Source: Polycyclovorans sp002706265 (GTDB lineage: Bacteria > Pseudomonadota > Gammaproteobacteria > Nevskiales > Nevskiaceae). From it: a stretch of 64,000 bases of DNA. Each line of letters begins with the position of its first letter. The stretch's first letter is position 1. Location: the NCBI GenBank assembly GCA_963973915.1, contig CAXBBM010000009.1, forward strand, positions 62,001 to 126,000, read 5' to 3'. Below are positions 18,505 to 30,548 of this stretch, piece after piece. Made by a program: the position numbers and the translations under genes. Under the pieces are notes generated by a model. It was not told the origin of the DNA and did not search any database. It saw nothing but the letters and a program-made list of their open reading frames with translations.

Positions 18505-20011
18505 TCATCGCACTCCTGCCCACCGGGCGCTCCGCACAGAGCCTGACAACCTCTGCAACCGCCAGAATAGTTCGATCATTCACGGATGCAATTCGCACAT
18601 CGGCCTGCTTAACAAATCGCTCTCGCTCGTCGAGAAGGTATTGAAGGACAGCTTCATGCGGGCCGTCTCGCCAGGGCTGGAAGCTTCGACACGTATAGCA
18701 GGCAACCGGCGCCATGAGACCGCAGAAATCATGTTGGCCACAGCTTCCCATCGGTCTCATTGCAGGATCGATATGGGGACCACAGATGCGACTGGCCGGA
18801 TCGTCTTTGCGTAAGGCCTGAGATTCGTTGTCGATAAGGACCCCCGCAAACGCCTGGGCAAGCGGCGCAAGGTGCATTGCGACCGCGCGATCAATTCGTT
18901 CGATGATCTGTGGAACAGCTTGTGTGTACACGCTGACGTTCTGGGTGTCGTTGTGGTCCAGTAACTCTGCGATCACTAACTCGCCATGGCCTTCGATGGC
19001 GGCACGTGTGCCAATGGTTCGACGGAATCGGAGAGGCGCAATATGAATTGGTTCGCCCGTACGTTCCGACATTACATTCAACTTGCGCAACGTCCGGATG
19101 AAGGTTTCGGCTAGTGAGTATGATGTTCTGTGAAGACGGAATTTTGGTGGCGCTTCCTTAAATCCTCTTTTAGCCGGGAACATAGGCATATCGCCAACCT
19201 CCAAGAACTCGTTGCAAAAGCATCCTTGCAGTTGCATACAGTAACGATGGAGCCTCTCACCGACGCGTGGCACGAGAAGGCGCTCTCGAAAGTCGTGGCG
19301 CGAAGACTGGTTCCGTTGCTTGGCTCTCGGAATCCTGAGTAGATACGATTTCGTTCCGTCTGACGATTCGATCAACTCCAGGTCACGGATCTTAAGTGCC
19401 GCGTATTGAACCGCGCGTTGACCAAGGAGTATGAACAATTGCGCCAGAAGGTAATCGTCTTCCGAAACCAATCCGCTCTTGAGCGCAGCCTCGAGTGCAG
19501 AGCCGATCGCCTGTGATTCAACATCGGTCAGGGGACCAGACCTTGCGTTCAGAGTTAATACAGCCTCACCCTTTTGGTTGCCCGCGACCCGACTACCTTT
19601 GATCAGCGAAGCCGCATCTTCAGTTATACCCTCGTAGCCAAGAGCTCGCCATTTCAGGATCAACCCGCCGAGCGTTCCGAAGTACCAAGCACGCCTTATT
19701 GGAAGCGAGGCGCGGTAACTCAGAAGCATGGCGCTATCTATTTGCCATACCGGGGACTTCTGAGCGTTAAGAAAGTGGTCAAGCCGATCGAACAGGTTCA
19801 TTAAATGTGAAGCGGACTTGTTTTCCGCGTACCATCTGAGCACGGCTTTGGCACACTCGCGGAAAGGCCGTTCAGCACGAAGCTCCGAAAAGTCTAAGTG
19901 CACGGTCACGCTGTTATCTCGATATGACCAGATATCGGCGCTGGGGTCGAAAATGCTCCCGTCTCGAGTTCGAGTAGTTTTAGAATTTGCGAGCCGGGAA
20001 AGACCAGTCAT
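18497..20011 (-). CDS. ginB: tyrosine recombinase, second of trio (GinB-like)
   Basis: 504 residues. The first catalytic Arg region is near LFILLGQRAVQYAALKIRD. The second is PLRFRRTIGTRAA (R with His replaced), then ELLDHNDTQNVSVYT carries the conserved His and the Tyr nucleophile. A cysteine cluster close to the C-terminus (GSCGQHDFCGLMAPVACYTC, with C-x2-C at its end) parallels the one in the third recombinase. The start codon overlaps the ginA stop (ATGA). The replacement of the usual HxxR His by Leu-Arg-Phe-Arg-Arg may mean a specialised, partly inactive subunit; this is untested. Confidence 0.78.
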   Translation of the reverse strand: MTGLSRLANSKTTRTRDGSIFDPSADIWSYRDNSVTVHLDFSELRAERPFRECAKAVLRWYAENKSASHLMNLFDRLDHFLNAQKSPVWQIDSAMLLSYRASLPIRRAWYFGTLGGLILKWRALGYEGITEDAASLIKGSRVAGNQKGEAVLTLNARSGPLTDVESQAIGSALEAALKSGLVSEDDYLLAQLFILLGQRAVQYAALKIRDLELIESSDGTKSYLLRIPRAKQRNQSSRHDFRERLLVPRVGERLHRYCMQLQGCFCNEFLEVGDMPMFPAKRGFKEAPPKFRLHRTSYSLAETFIRTLRKLNVMSERTGEPIHIAPLRFRRTIGTRAAIEGHGELVIAELLDHNDTQNVSVYTQAVPQIIERIDRAVAMHLAPLAQAFAGVLIDNESQALRKDDPASRICGPHIDPAMRPMGSCGQHDFCGLMAPVACYTCRSFQPWRDGPHEAVLQYLLDERERFVKQADVRIASVNDRTILAVAEVVRLCAERPVGRSAMNG

Positions 20012-21273
20012 TCAACCTTGTCCCCTAGCACGCGCTCTTGAAGATCCAACGATACGCGCTTTGCCTTTTCTCGAACATGCCGCCGTGTGTAAACTGCAGC
20101 AGTGCCCGATGTCTCCGACCACCCCATCAGATATGAGCGCGCCTTGCGCTCCGTTTCTTCCGGCACCTTGTTCTGATCCATTTCCTCTGAGAACCTGTCA
20201 TTCCATGTATGCCGGAGTAGGTGTGGAGTTAGGTCAGCAGGTAGATCAGGAATATTTGCGCGCAACACCTTGAAGATCTTGGCGAGACCAGACATTGAAA
20301 GGGGCGCGCCTGATTCGGCCACGAAAAGAAAGTCGTGCTTGCGGGCTTGGGGGCGGGCCCCTCTGAGCTCAACCACGTATTGACGAGTCATGTCGAGAAG
20401 CCCCGGGGATAGAGGCACTTCGCGCGCACGAGTCTTTACTACTGGCTGTACCCTTCTTGGGTCATCCCGATCATCCGGACGCCTTGAAACGCGCACGACT
20501 CCTCTTCGAAAATCGACATCGGAGACCCGGCTGCTGAGTAGCTCACCGCGCCTAAGTCCTAGGTGGTACAGCCAGTCAATGATCAGCGCATTTCTATCGC
20601 GAACGAATAGATCCACCCAAGGATTATCAGGTGCATCTGGACGGGTGACTCGATTCAAGCGTGATCGCATGTCAGGTGAGATTCCCTCTCTCTCCTGCGA
20701 TGCCAAACCACTTGGCGCTCTTGCGTCAATGGCCTGCCTGAAGCCGCTCACTACTGATCGAAGATCGCGGGGATTAAGGCACGCGCCGTGCCGTTTGGCT
20801 AAGTGAATCTCAGCTAACCACGTGACGTAGTCACGAATACACTGCAATCGCGTTGCAGTGACCGCCGGATGAACCAATTCTTCTTTTCGATCAGGCAGGC
20901 GACTCCTGTGCTGCTCCAACCATGCTCGCCGTGTCGATGATGCTGATCGGTCAGCCTTGCTTACTTCTGCTGCACTGAAAGTGTCCAGCGGCCTTCTACA
21001 CGCCTGAGCAAGCAGCTCAATTTCATGTAGATCAAGCAGCGATCCTTCTGTGAGCCTCTTGCGAAGATCGATCCCTTCCGTTGCAAGGAAGGTTGTGAAG
21101 AGCTGCAACGCACGCAGAGCGTTGGCGATCGTGTTCGACGCCAAGTTCTTCATCCTCAGCTCTGTCACTGCGAACATAGTGGCATCGAAGTGCGGAACGC
21201 CACTGGGGTTGAGCAGCAGCGGGAACCGCTCCCCGCCAGCAAATACAGCCACGCGAACCCTGTGTGCTTCCAC
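20008..21273 (-). CDS. ginA: tyrosine recombinase, first of trio (GinA-like)
   Basis: 421 residues with an ATG at 21273, the first gene of the coupled operon. The catalytic residues are complete: Arg in HLGLRRGELL (R241), HLLRH (351-355), GW at 384-385 and Tyr395 in AAVYTRRH. An N-terminal SAM-like core-binding domain spans roughly residues 30-190. A broken second copy of the first 30 residues plus residues about 95-107 exists at 36.2 kb, with the same upstream DNA. The operon promoter must lie within 21274-21380. Confidence 0.85.
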   Translation of the reverse strand: MEAHRVRVAVFAGGERFPLLLNPSGVPHFDATMFAVTELRMKNLASNTIANALRALQLFTTFLATEGIDLRKRLTEGSLLDLHEIELLAQACRRPLDTFSAAEVSKADRSASSTRRAWLEQHRSRLPDRKEELVHPAVTATRLQCIRDYVTWLAEIHLAKRHGACLNPRDLRSVVSGFRQAIDARAPSGLASQEREGISPDMRSRLNRVTRPDAPDNPWVDLFVRDRNALIIDWLYHLGLRRGELLSSRVSDVDFRRGVVRVSRRPDDRDDPRRVQPVVKTRAREVPLSPGLLDMTRQYVVELRGARPQARKHDFLFVAESGAPLSMSGLAKIFKVLRANIPDLPADLTPHLLRHTWNDRFSEEMDQNKVPEETERKARSYLMGWSETSGTAAVYTRRHVREKAKRVSLDLQERVLGDKVE

Positions 21274-21401
21274 TTATAGACGCTCGTCACCTGTTACTAC
21301 TTAGCAAAGACGTTACGCCAAGTAGGTCCTTGGCGTCAACAACAAAAATCCTTTAGATATAAAGCTCTGCAGGGTTTTGGTTACTTTAGAACCTAGGTAA
21401 C
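21274..21401. other. GInt right end with att core (CCTAGG)
   Basis: This leader of ginA is almost duplicated at 36311-36441 beside ssb. At its outer edge GTTAC (21380-21384) and GTAAC (21397-21401) form inverted arms around a 12-base interval containing CCTAGG, a layout expected for a tyrosine-recombinase core site. Just inside is a degenerate hairpin region (aatccttt / agggtttt) that matches the strong terminator of the ssb copy. The block also contains the promoter of the gin operon. Confidence 0.65.
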
Positions 21402-21637
21402 TTCCAAGACAATCGTGAGTCCTACATCACGCACAATTGGGCAGTTAGACCGGGCGCAATCTCCCTGTACATCAGCTCCTTCTTGTGACGATATCGACTG
21501 ACTATCCCCACTGAACTCGTCTTGCCGGAAATTCGGGCTACCTATCAATAGGCACGGCAGATCATGGGGCCGAGGCCACGATGCTTGAAGCACCATTGAG
21601 CGTGTGGGAGCAGCGACGCAACCTACCTTTTCAAACA
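21402..21637. other. non-coding stretch right of the island end
   Basis: These 236 bases lie between the att-like core and the end of the 210-aa gene. I find no believable gene, terminator or repeat. If two islands are stacked, this would be the far end of the older one. Confidence 0.4.
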
Positions 21638-22270
21638 TCATTCCGGCCCATCACGCCTGTCAGTCTTGCCCCTTGCGACATCCTTGTAAAATTCCTCCCA
21701 ACCCGCGAGAGCGTCCTCATCGTCCGCGTTCTGATCACTCATCAGCCGTGCCTGGTCGCGAACAGCCTTGACGACACGACATTCCCAGGCTCCATGAGCG
21801 CCCAGAAAGTGCCTCTCCAGCCCTGTGGGATATGAAAAACCTTTTTGGTAGGGTGTCTGAGGGGACTTACCGCACAGAGGACACAGTGACCGTCCGAAGC
21901 TATCTGGCTGCGTCATTGCCAACAGTCTCGCTGCAATTTTATGGCGCCAACGATATATGTCCCGAGACCCTGCCCCCTTCGGAATGACGAGCAACTCCCG
22001 ATACTTGTCCGGGATCGTGTCGAGGTAAGCCTGCCAAGCCATGTACAACTCACTCTCTAGAGAACGAATTCGTTCTTTACAAGCACGCAACTCGACAGAG
22101 GTCTCTCTCGCCATCCCGCTCACTCCCACTTCAGGGACAGTTGAGCTCAACTGTTCGACGCGGGTACCGTCCGGTACCTCCTTGCAAAAATCAAGAGGCA
22201 TCCAAAGCGAAATCTTGTGCCTGACTGGGCGCCTGTGCGTGGCAGCGCGGGTGGGTATGACGGCATCCAT
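21638..22270 (-). CDS. unknown protein with C2H2-like zinc motif
   Basis: 210 residues from the first ATG; an internal ATG at 22114 (MARETSVELRACKERI) is an equally possible start and would drop a weakly coding-like leader. A predicted helix near residues 60-90 is followed by CPLCGKSPQTPYQKGF and LERHFLGAH, giving a C-x2-C ... H-x4-H arrangement like a single zinc finger. The acidic C-terminus ends in a short basic run. I do not recognise a family. It lies next to a recombinase island and a palindrome (22294-22312), so a DNA-binding accessory role is plausible but unproven. Confidence 0.5.
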   Translation of the reverse strand: MDAVIPTRAATHRRPVRHKISLWMPLDFCKEVPDGTRVEQLSSTVPEVGVSGMARETSVELRACKERIRSLESELYMAWQAYLDTIPDKYRELLVIPKGAGSRDIYRWRHKIAARLLAMTQPDSFGRSLCPLCGKSPQTPYQKGFSYPTGLERHFLGAHGAWECRVVKAVRDQARLMSDQNADDEDALAGWEEFYKDVARGKTDRRDGPE

Positions 22271-22293
22271 GCCGAGTGCGCCTAGTTCGCCGG

Positions 22294-22312
22294 TGTCTCA
22301 AACCGTGAGACA
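22294..22312. promoter_or_regulatory. 7-bp inverted repeat, possible operator
   Basis: TGTCTCA and TGAGACA are perfect inverted arms with a 5-base spacer. They lie 24 bases upstream of the first ATG of the 210-aa gene and 29 bases after the stop of the HTH gene. The HTH protein itself is an obvious candidate to bind it. The lack of a T run argues against a terminator. Confidence 0.45.
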
Positions 22313-22340
22313 ACGAGCCCGCCGAGCAACATCATGTCCT

Positions 22341-22634
22341 TCATGCCGCAACCAGTTGTAGGCTGACGCGGCAGCCAACTGCGTGGCAGGCGCGGCACAG
22401 CATTTCCAGAGAGAGGCCCGCATCGTCGGCATCAAGAACTCGGTCAAGTTGCGCACGGCTGACGTTCATCAGCTCTGCCATTGCCTCCCCGCCCAGTCCA
22501 CGCGCCCTGCGTGCCTCATCTAGCTCGTACGCGATCACACGAGCCATCGCAAGCGCAGCGGTCTCGGCAAGCAGACCTTTGTCCGAGAGGAAATCGTCGA
22601 AGTTCGATCCAATGTGAGGATTACGTTTTTCCAT
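22341..22634 (-). CDS. XRE/HigA-like helix-turn-helix protein
   Basis: 97 residues. The N-terminal FDDFLSDKGLLAETAALAMARVI pattern is that of antitoxin-type HTH proteins, and the HTH is in GEAMAELMNVSRAQLDRVL (near residues 50-68). Antitoxins of this kind follow their toxin gene. Here the preceding minus-strand frame ends 3 bases before the ATG, but what it would encode does not resemble a RelE/HigB toxin. It may be an orphan antitoxin or a plain repressor of the neighbouring genes. Confidence 0.7.
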   Translation of the reverse strand: MEKRNPHIGSNFDDFLSDKGLLAETAALAMARVIAYELDEARRARGLGGEAMAELMNVSRAQLDRVLDADDAGLSLEMLCRACHAVGCRVSLQLVAA

Positions 22635-23220
22635 GGTTTACCTCATTCTTGCGCGTAATTCGCCTGACTCCCCTGCCCACTCGGCAAGGAAATTGGCGTA
22701 AGTGTGAGCCCGACCGCGTTCGTCCGGTATCCGGCGATTGCATTGACAATCTTTGATGTTCGCCATGGACACTAGCTTGCTTGCTGTCGCCACCGCTGAG
22801 TCGGCAGCCACTGTGGTACCAACGTTCAGCCCCACACCGAAGGGCATCATGCAGGGACGCCATACGGCTCTCCAGATGCAATCTATATCTGACGCCACCA
22901 GCGCCTGGCCAAGGCCATCGAGGTTTCCGACCCGTTTGTGGCGTTGTACTGAGCACTGCCCTGACTGACGATCATGATCACAACCAGATGTTCTGGTTGA
23001 GCAGATGTACCGCTGCACCCAGCCCAATGCTGTCATTGGCTGAAGTGTGTTGGCCGACCGGGCTAGGCCAGAAGCGAAAGTCGCTCCGTCGTCCAATAGA
23101 CAGAAGGGCGGACCACCCCAGTGAGTCTTGTCAAGAATGTGACTTGCTGGTCGCGCTGAGCTACCTTCAATTATTGGTCCCAGGGGGACTCGTAAGAAAG
23201 AAATTTTTGAGGGGGTTTCG
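22635..23220. other. 586-bp region without a convincing gene
   Basis: It holds the promoters of the leftward HTH gene and the rightward nuclease gene. A short minus-strand frame (ATG near 22767, stop just before the HTH start) could encode about 42 residues and would be coupled to the HTH gene; it has no recognisable motif. The palindrome CAACCAGA-tgt-TCTGGTTG (22981-22999) is perfect and may be an operator. The ribosome site gaggggg lies just upstream of the nuclease ATG at 23221. Confidence 0.5.
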
Positions 23221-25122
23221 ATGCAGCTAAAGTCTTTCCATGTGCGGCTGTTCCGCAACGTGATCGATTCTGGCGAGATAAAAATCGATAGCAATACCTG
23301 CCTTGTGGGCAAGAACGAGGCCGGTAAGTCGACCATGATCGAGGCCCTGCACCGTTTGAATCCCGCGAAGCCCGCAGCAAAGCTCGTCCTCCTCGATGAC
23401 TACCCACGCTGGCTCTACAAGGCCCACGATATTTCTGGGGAACTCGCGGATGCCGTGCCAATCACGGCGACCTTTGAACTGTCAGCGGATGAGTTCTCCG
23501 AGGTCGAGAAGCAATATGGGAAGGGCGTGCTGACGAGCAAGGAGTTCGTGGCCAGCCGGAAATATGGCGGCGAAATGGAGCTGAAGTTCTCCATCGACTT
23601 CGCCGCCTTCATAAAGACGTTTGTCGCACAGCACGCCGCGACGCTCAAGGGCAAGCTCAAGGCGGCCACGACAGACGAACTGCAAAAAGAACTGGCCCAA
23701 CTCTCTACAGAGGTCGCGAATGGCTCCTCGGAGCCGACACCTGATGCGCAGGCGGCCAAGAACGCGAAGACGGAGCTCGACAAGGTGCTGGGCGCTGGAG
23801 TCCAGAACCTAACGGAAGCCTTGAAGAAGATGTTCACGCCGCGTGTGCCGAAGACCTTCTACTTCAGCCAGTACTCGCAGTTGCGTGGCCGCTACAACAT
23901 GGGCGAGGTCATCCCCGCCCTCACCAATCCGTCCAACGACGAGGAGGTGCAGGCTGCTGCCGACTTCCTGAAGCTGGCTAAGATCACGCCGACGAATGTT
24001 GAAGCTTGGGATTGGGAGCAATCGAACGCCGAGTTAGAGTCAATTTCCAGCCTTCTGTCAAAGAAGGTAAAGGACAACTGGAAGCAGAATCCGCACCTTA
24101 AATTGCACGTGAAGACTGAGGTGCAGAACGACAAGCAACGCTGGTTGCGCTTTCGGGTTGAGGATCAGCGCCACGACTTCACGAGCCAGCTCGATCGCCG
24201 TTCAACGGGCTTCCGCTGGTTTGTCTCCTTCATCGCCTCCTTCTTCGAATTCGAGAAGGACAAGAACTTGATCCTCTTGCTGGATGAGCCAGGTCTTAGC
24301 TTGCACGCCCGGGCCCAGCTTGATCTCCTCGAATCAATTGACACCAATCTCACCAAGGGGAGGCAGGTTATCTACACGACGCACTCGCCTTTCATGGTGC
24401 GGACGGAGAAACTTGACCGCGTGCGCATCGTGGAGGACGCCGGACCGGAGCACGGCGCGAAGGTGACCAACGACGCTGGGGTCATCTCTGACCCCGACAC
24501 CCTCTTCCCTTTGCAGGCCGCTCTAGGCTACGACATCGCGCAGCACCTGTTCATCGGGAACCGGAACATCATCATCGAGGGCATCTCCGACTTCATTTAT
24601 CTGAGCACGATTTCGACGCATCTTCGAGCACTGACACGCGCTGCCCTGCCAGTCGATTGCAGGCTTATCCCGGCCGGCGGCGCGACGAATATTCCGACCT
24701 TCATCGCACTCATTGGCGACAAACTCGATCTTGTCGTTCTAATTGATGGGAGTGCTGCCCGCCAGAAGATCGAGAACGCCATTGCGGCCGGTCGCCTCAC
24801 GGCGTCGCGAGTCCTTACCGTCGACCGGTTTTCCAAGGTGAAGGACGCCGACATCGAAGATCTCTTCGAGACGAGCGAATACATCGACCTCTACAACTCG
24901 ACGCTGAAGAAGAAGGTGAAAGAGTCCTCTCTCAAAGGGTCGGACCGAATCGTGAAGCGGATCGAGCGCGAGGAAGGCGAATTCGATCACGGCGAGGTCG
25001 CTGCGTACTTCTTGGCCAATCACACGAAGATCATCCCGACGCTCTCGGCTTCAACGCTCGATCGCTTCGAAAAGTGCATCGATGCGCTGGCAAAGGCACT
25101 CCCGGCGAAGAAGACTCCATAA
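23221..25122 (+). CDS. OLD-family ATP-dependent nuclease
   Basis: 633 residues. The N-terminal ABC ATPase has Walker A GKNEAGKS (30-37), a helical middle with QLDRRSTGFRWFVSF, Walker B LLLDEPGLSLHARAQ (near 352-366) and H-loop TTHSPFMV. The C-terminal Toprim domain has its glutamate in IIIEGISDFIYL (near 450-460). The second Toprim motif reads VVLIDGSAARQK, where a DxD is usual, so one metal ligand may be replaced by Ser. Overcoming-lysogenization-defect nucleases act in phage defence; the Gabija subunit GajA is a relative. No UvrD-like GajB partner is adjacent, so this is a stand-alone OLD protein. Codon use differs from the chromosomal genes. Confidence 0.85.
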   Translation: MQLKSFHVRLFRNVIDSGEIKIDSNTCLVGKNEAGKSTMIEALHRLNPAKPAAKLVLLDDYPRWLYKAHDISGELADAVPITATFELSADEFSEVEKQYGKGVLTSKEFVASRKYGGEMELKFSIDFAAFIKTFVAQHAATLKGKLKAATTDELQKELAQLSTEVANGSSEPTPDAQAAKNAKTELDKVLGAGVQNLTEALKKMFTPRVPKTFYFSQYSQLRGRYNMGEVIPALTNPSNDEEVQAAADFLKLAKITPTNVEAWDWEQSNAELESISSLLSKKVKDNWKQNPHLKLHVKTEVQNDKQRWLRFRVEDQRHDFTSQLDRRSTGFRWFVSFIASFFEFEKDKNLILLLDEPGLSLHARAQLDLLESIDTNLTKGRQVIYTTHSPFMVRTEKLDRVRIVEDAGPEHGAKVTNDAGVISDPDTLFPLQAALGYDIAQHLFIGNRNIIIEGISDFIYLSTISTHLRALTRAALPVDCRLIPAGGATNIPTFIALIGDKLDLVVLIDGSAARQKIENAIAAGRLTASRVLTVDRFSKVKDADIEDLFETSEYIDLYNSTLKKKVKESSLKGSDRIVKRIEREEGEFDHGEVAAYFLANHTKIIPTLSASTLDRFEKCIDALAKALPAKKTP

Positions 25123-25163
25123 GGGGGCGTGCAGCGTTCTCCCCGGCGATTAACAAGCCAAGG

Positions 25164-25187
25164 GTGGGCAAAGCGCAACGTGCCCAC
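25164..25187. repeat. short REP-like inverted repeat
   Basis: GTGGGCA and TGCCCAC enclose aagcgcaacg. The wording 'gtgggcaaagcgcaacgtgcccac' matches a short dispersed palindrome common between genes in Xanthomonadales and Pseudomonas relatives. It lies in the 323-base gap between the OLD gene and the convergent desaturase gene. I see nothing else in that gap. Confidence 0.6.
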
Positions 25188-25445
25188 GCGGGTGCGCCCA
25201 ACGCGGCATGTGCGCGAACTGCAGCACCCCCTACGTCCGCCGTGACGGTCGAGTGCGCAGCAAACGTCCGCTGTTGGCACCCACTGCGACGGTCGCTGAC
25301 CAGCCCAAACCTGTCATTCGCGATGCTGAACAAATGGCCGCTCAGCACACGTTCGCGACTTCGGCCAGCATGAAGCCGCCGGTGAGTGCGAACGCGATCC
25401 ACGTCGCGCGTTCGCTGGCGCTGCGTCCGTGGGCGTGCCCCGCGC

Positions 25446-26773
25446 TCATCGCGCGCCGCGGTCGATGGACACGATGCGCCGCACCTCACGATCCCAGAGC
25501 AGGCAGCGCAGTGAGGGCAGTACGTCGGCCAGACTCAGGCGGCGCACCTCGGTGAACCGCTCGGCATGCGCCGCGTGACAGGCGGCCAGCCGGTAGTTCG
25601 GGATGCGCGCGCACAGGTGATGAACATGATGGTAGCCGATGTCGGCGGTGAACCAGTTCAGCCAGCCCGGCAGCACAAGGAAGCTGGTGCCGTGGAGCGC
25701 AGCGGTTTCGTAGTCCCAGCCCTGATCGTCGCTGGCATAGGCCTGGTCGAAGTTGTGCTGGACGGTGAACAGCACGATGCCTGCCGCACCCGCCAGCGCG
25801 GTGGCCAGCAGATAGACCGTGAAGAACAGCGAGGCCCCGATCAGGCTGGACATCGCCGCCCAGAGTCCGAGCAGAGCGAGGTTGTTGAGGCTCATGTGGC
25901 GGAACTCTGCCGCTGATGCCCAATGGCGGGTTCGGAACACGCGCGCCTGTGCGCGCCAGCCGACCTGCGGTTGCGCGATGCCACCGCGCAGAAGATGCAC
26001 GAGCAGCGCCGCGCAGCCACGCAGCCAGTTCAGGCGCGGGTTGACCACCAGGTACATCAGGCCGGCGAGCGGTGCCATGCCGACCCAGCGCGCACGCCGG
26101 TACTGCTGCTGGCGCGCCGGGCTCATCTGCGCGAACTCCTCCAGCGACAGCGTGCCCAGCGGCCCGCGGTACTTCGACCAGTTGCCGTTGGTGGCGTGGT
26201 GATAGGCGTGATGCCGCGACCATACGTATTGCGGCATGCCGGTGAGCACGCCGAACACAAAGCCGCAGGCGGCATTGAGCGCGCCGCGCCGGAACAGGCT
26301 GCGATGGCCGCAGTCGTGCATCAGTGCAAACGCGCGCAGCAGGAACAGGCTCATCACCGGCACGGCGAGCACCACCGCCCAGCCGTGACCCACCGCCACC
26401 AGCCACCACAGCAGGCCCAGCGGGATCAGCGTGCTCGCCACCTGCAGCGACGCGCGGCGGTCGTCACTACGGGCGAAACGCGCGACGAGCGTGCGCGTGC
26501 CGGACCGGGGCGACGGCATCGCCGGGGCCGGCACGACGCCAGCGGCACCGCGCCCGTCCGCTGCGCGCGGCGTTGCATGGGCGCGATCCAGCAGCAGCAG
26601 CGCGAGCAGCAGCACGGCGGCGTCGAACAGCACATGCGGCCCGCGCAGCGCCGATTCCGGCACCCGTTGAATCAGCAGCGTGTAGCTCTCCATCGCAATC
26701 ACGCCGAGCACAAGCAGCACGGCAACACCAACGATGGAGATGCCCGCCTGCCAGCCGAGATCCTTGCCGAGGT

Positions 26774-26777
<4 letters not shown>
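25446..26777 (-). CDS. membrane fatty acid desaturase with extra N-terminal segment
   Basis: 443 residues. The three histidine boxes of membrane desaturases are present: HDCGH, HHAYHH and HHVHH, within a TM-rich C-terminal 320 residues. The first 120 residues are an added region with two hydrophobic helices and a charged, Ala/Pro-rich linker, not part of the usual desaturase. It starts 4 bases inside the czcA stop (ATGA) and is thus the last gene of the metal-efflux operon. A di-iron enzyme there might remodel membrane lipids under metal stress; that link is an inference. Its GC content is high, like the rest of the metal cluster. Confidence 0.85.
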
Positions 26778-29915
<3,138 letters not shown>

Positions 29916-29923
<8 letters not shown>

Positions 29924-30548
29924 GAGCGTGTCCTTTGTTGGAGCTCGCGGCGCGCTGCGTCTGCGCAGCGTCGCGAAGGGTGCTGATGCCGCCGTAAACG
30001 GCGACCAATGCAATGCAAAAAGCGACGGCCAGATCTGGCCAGTTGCTGCCGACGACCAGCACCAGTCCACCCGCAGCGAAAATGCCGAAATTGGAGACGA
30101 AGTCGTTGAGGCTCATCGTCCACGCCGCGCGCAGATTAACGTCCTCTCCCCGATGGCTGCGGAGCAATTTGACGCATAGGACATTGATGGCAACAGCGAC
30201 CGCAGCGAGCATCATCATGGACATGCCCAAGGGCTCGGAGCCGCTGACAAAGCGGCGCAGCGCGTCAACAATCACACCTCCGGCCAGCAGCAGAAGCATG
30301 ACCCCCGTGATCGCGGCAGCCGCCGCCTTCCACCGGGCACCCCGCGTCACCGCGAGGAAACTGACGGCGTAGGCCACGGCGTCGGAAAAATTGTCTAGAG
30401 AATTGGCGATGAGACTGCTGGAATCTGAAGCAAGTCCGCCGATCAGGAGCGTGACCCCTAACCCGGCATTGAGCACCAGAACCCAGAGCAGCACCTTTCG
30501 CTGCGCATGGTCGTTTGCATCAATGGCTGGTTGATGATCAGTGCCCAT
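29916..30548 (-). CDS. cation diffusion facilitator (CzcD/ZitB-like)
   Basis: 210 residues from MGTDHQPAIDAN; the ATG overlaps the czcB end (catgggcactga, 11 bases) and the stop overlaps czcA by 8. It has six TM helices and the CDF zinc-site patterns SLIANSLDNFSDA (TM2; Asn/Asp/Asp) and LNDFVSNFG (TM5). The C-terminal cytoplasmic domain is very short and ends in a His-containing tail (SNKGHAHD). It exports Zn, Cd or Co from the cytoplasm to the periplasm, where CzcCBA can take the metal out. Confidence 0.85.

Larger units (their letters stand above)
6137..21401 (-). mobile_element. GInt-type genomic island carrying a defence operon
   Basis: The element reads leftwards. At its right end are four overlapping genes (three large tyrosine recombinases and a small HTH/coiled-coil protein), the ginABCD arrangement that defines GInts. 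Next come about 10 kb of cargo (methyltransferase, unknown, helicase, GIY-YIG protein, ATPase) and then an AT-rich end. The right boundary is placed at the CCTAGG core (21392-21397) because the same sequence occurs in a second copy beside ssb. The left boundary is an estimate within 6.1-6.4 kb. Three adjacent tyrosine recombinases also occur in RIT and Tn554-like elements, but the fourth small gene in the same overlapping operon fits GInt best. Confidence 0.7.

Noticed and set aside
16086..21273. RIT or Tn554-type transposon as the name for the recombinase trio
   Set aside because: Three recombinases fit these too, but four overlapping genes with a small HTH protein last, large cargo and an AT-rich far end match the GInt description better. 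Kept as the alternative.
22061..22076. 16-bp perfect palindrome agaacgaattcgttct
   Set aside because: Lies inside the coding part of the 210-aa gene (codons for Lys-Glu-Arg-Ile-Arg) and has no promoter context; probably chance.
22638..23336. A toxin gene paired with the HTH protein at 22.3 kb
   Set aside because: The upstream frame ends 3 bp before the HTH gene but has no RelE/HigB-like features, and most of it overlaps the start of the nuclease gene.
23221..25122. Gabija system (GajA)
   Set aside because: The OLD-type protein fits GajA only in general fold, and no UvrD-like GajB lies next to it; uvrD at 47.1 kb is the housekeeping gene.
25123..25445. A small gene between the OLD nuclease and the desaturase
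   Set aside because: Short plus-strand frames there have no start site or coding look and cover the REP-like palindrome.
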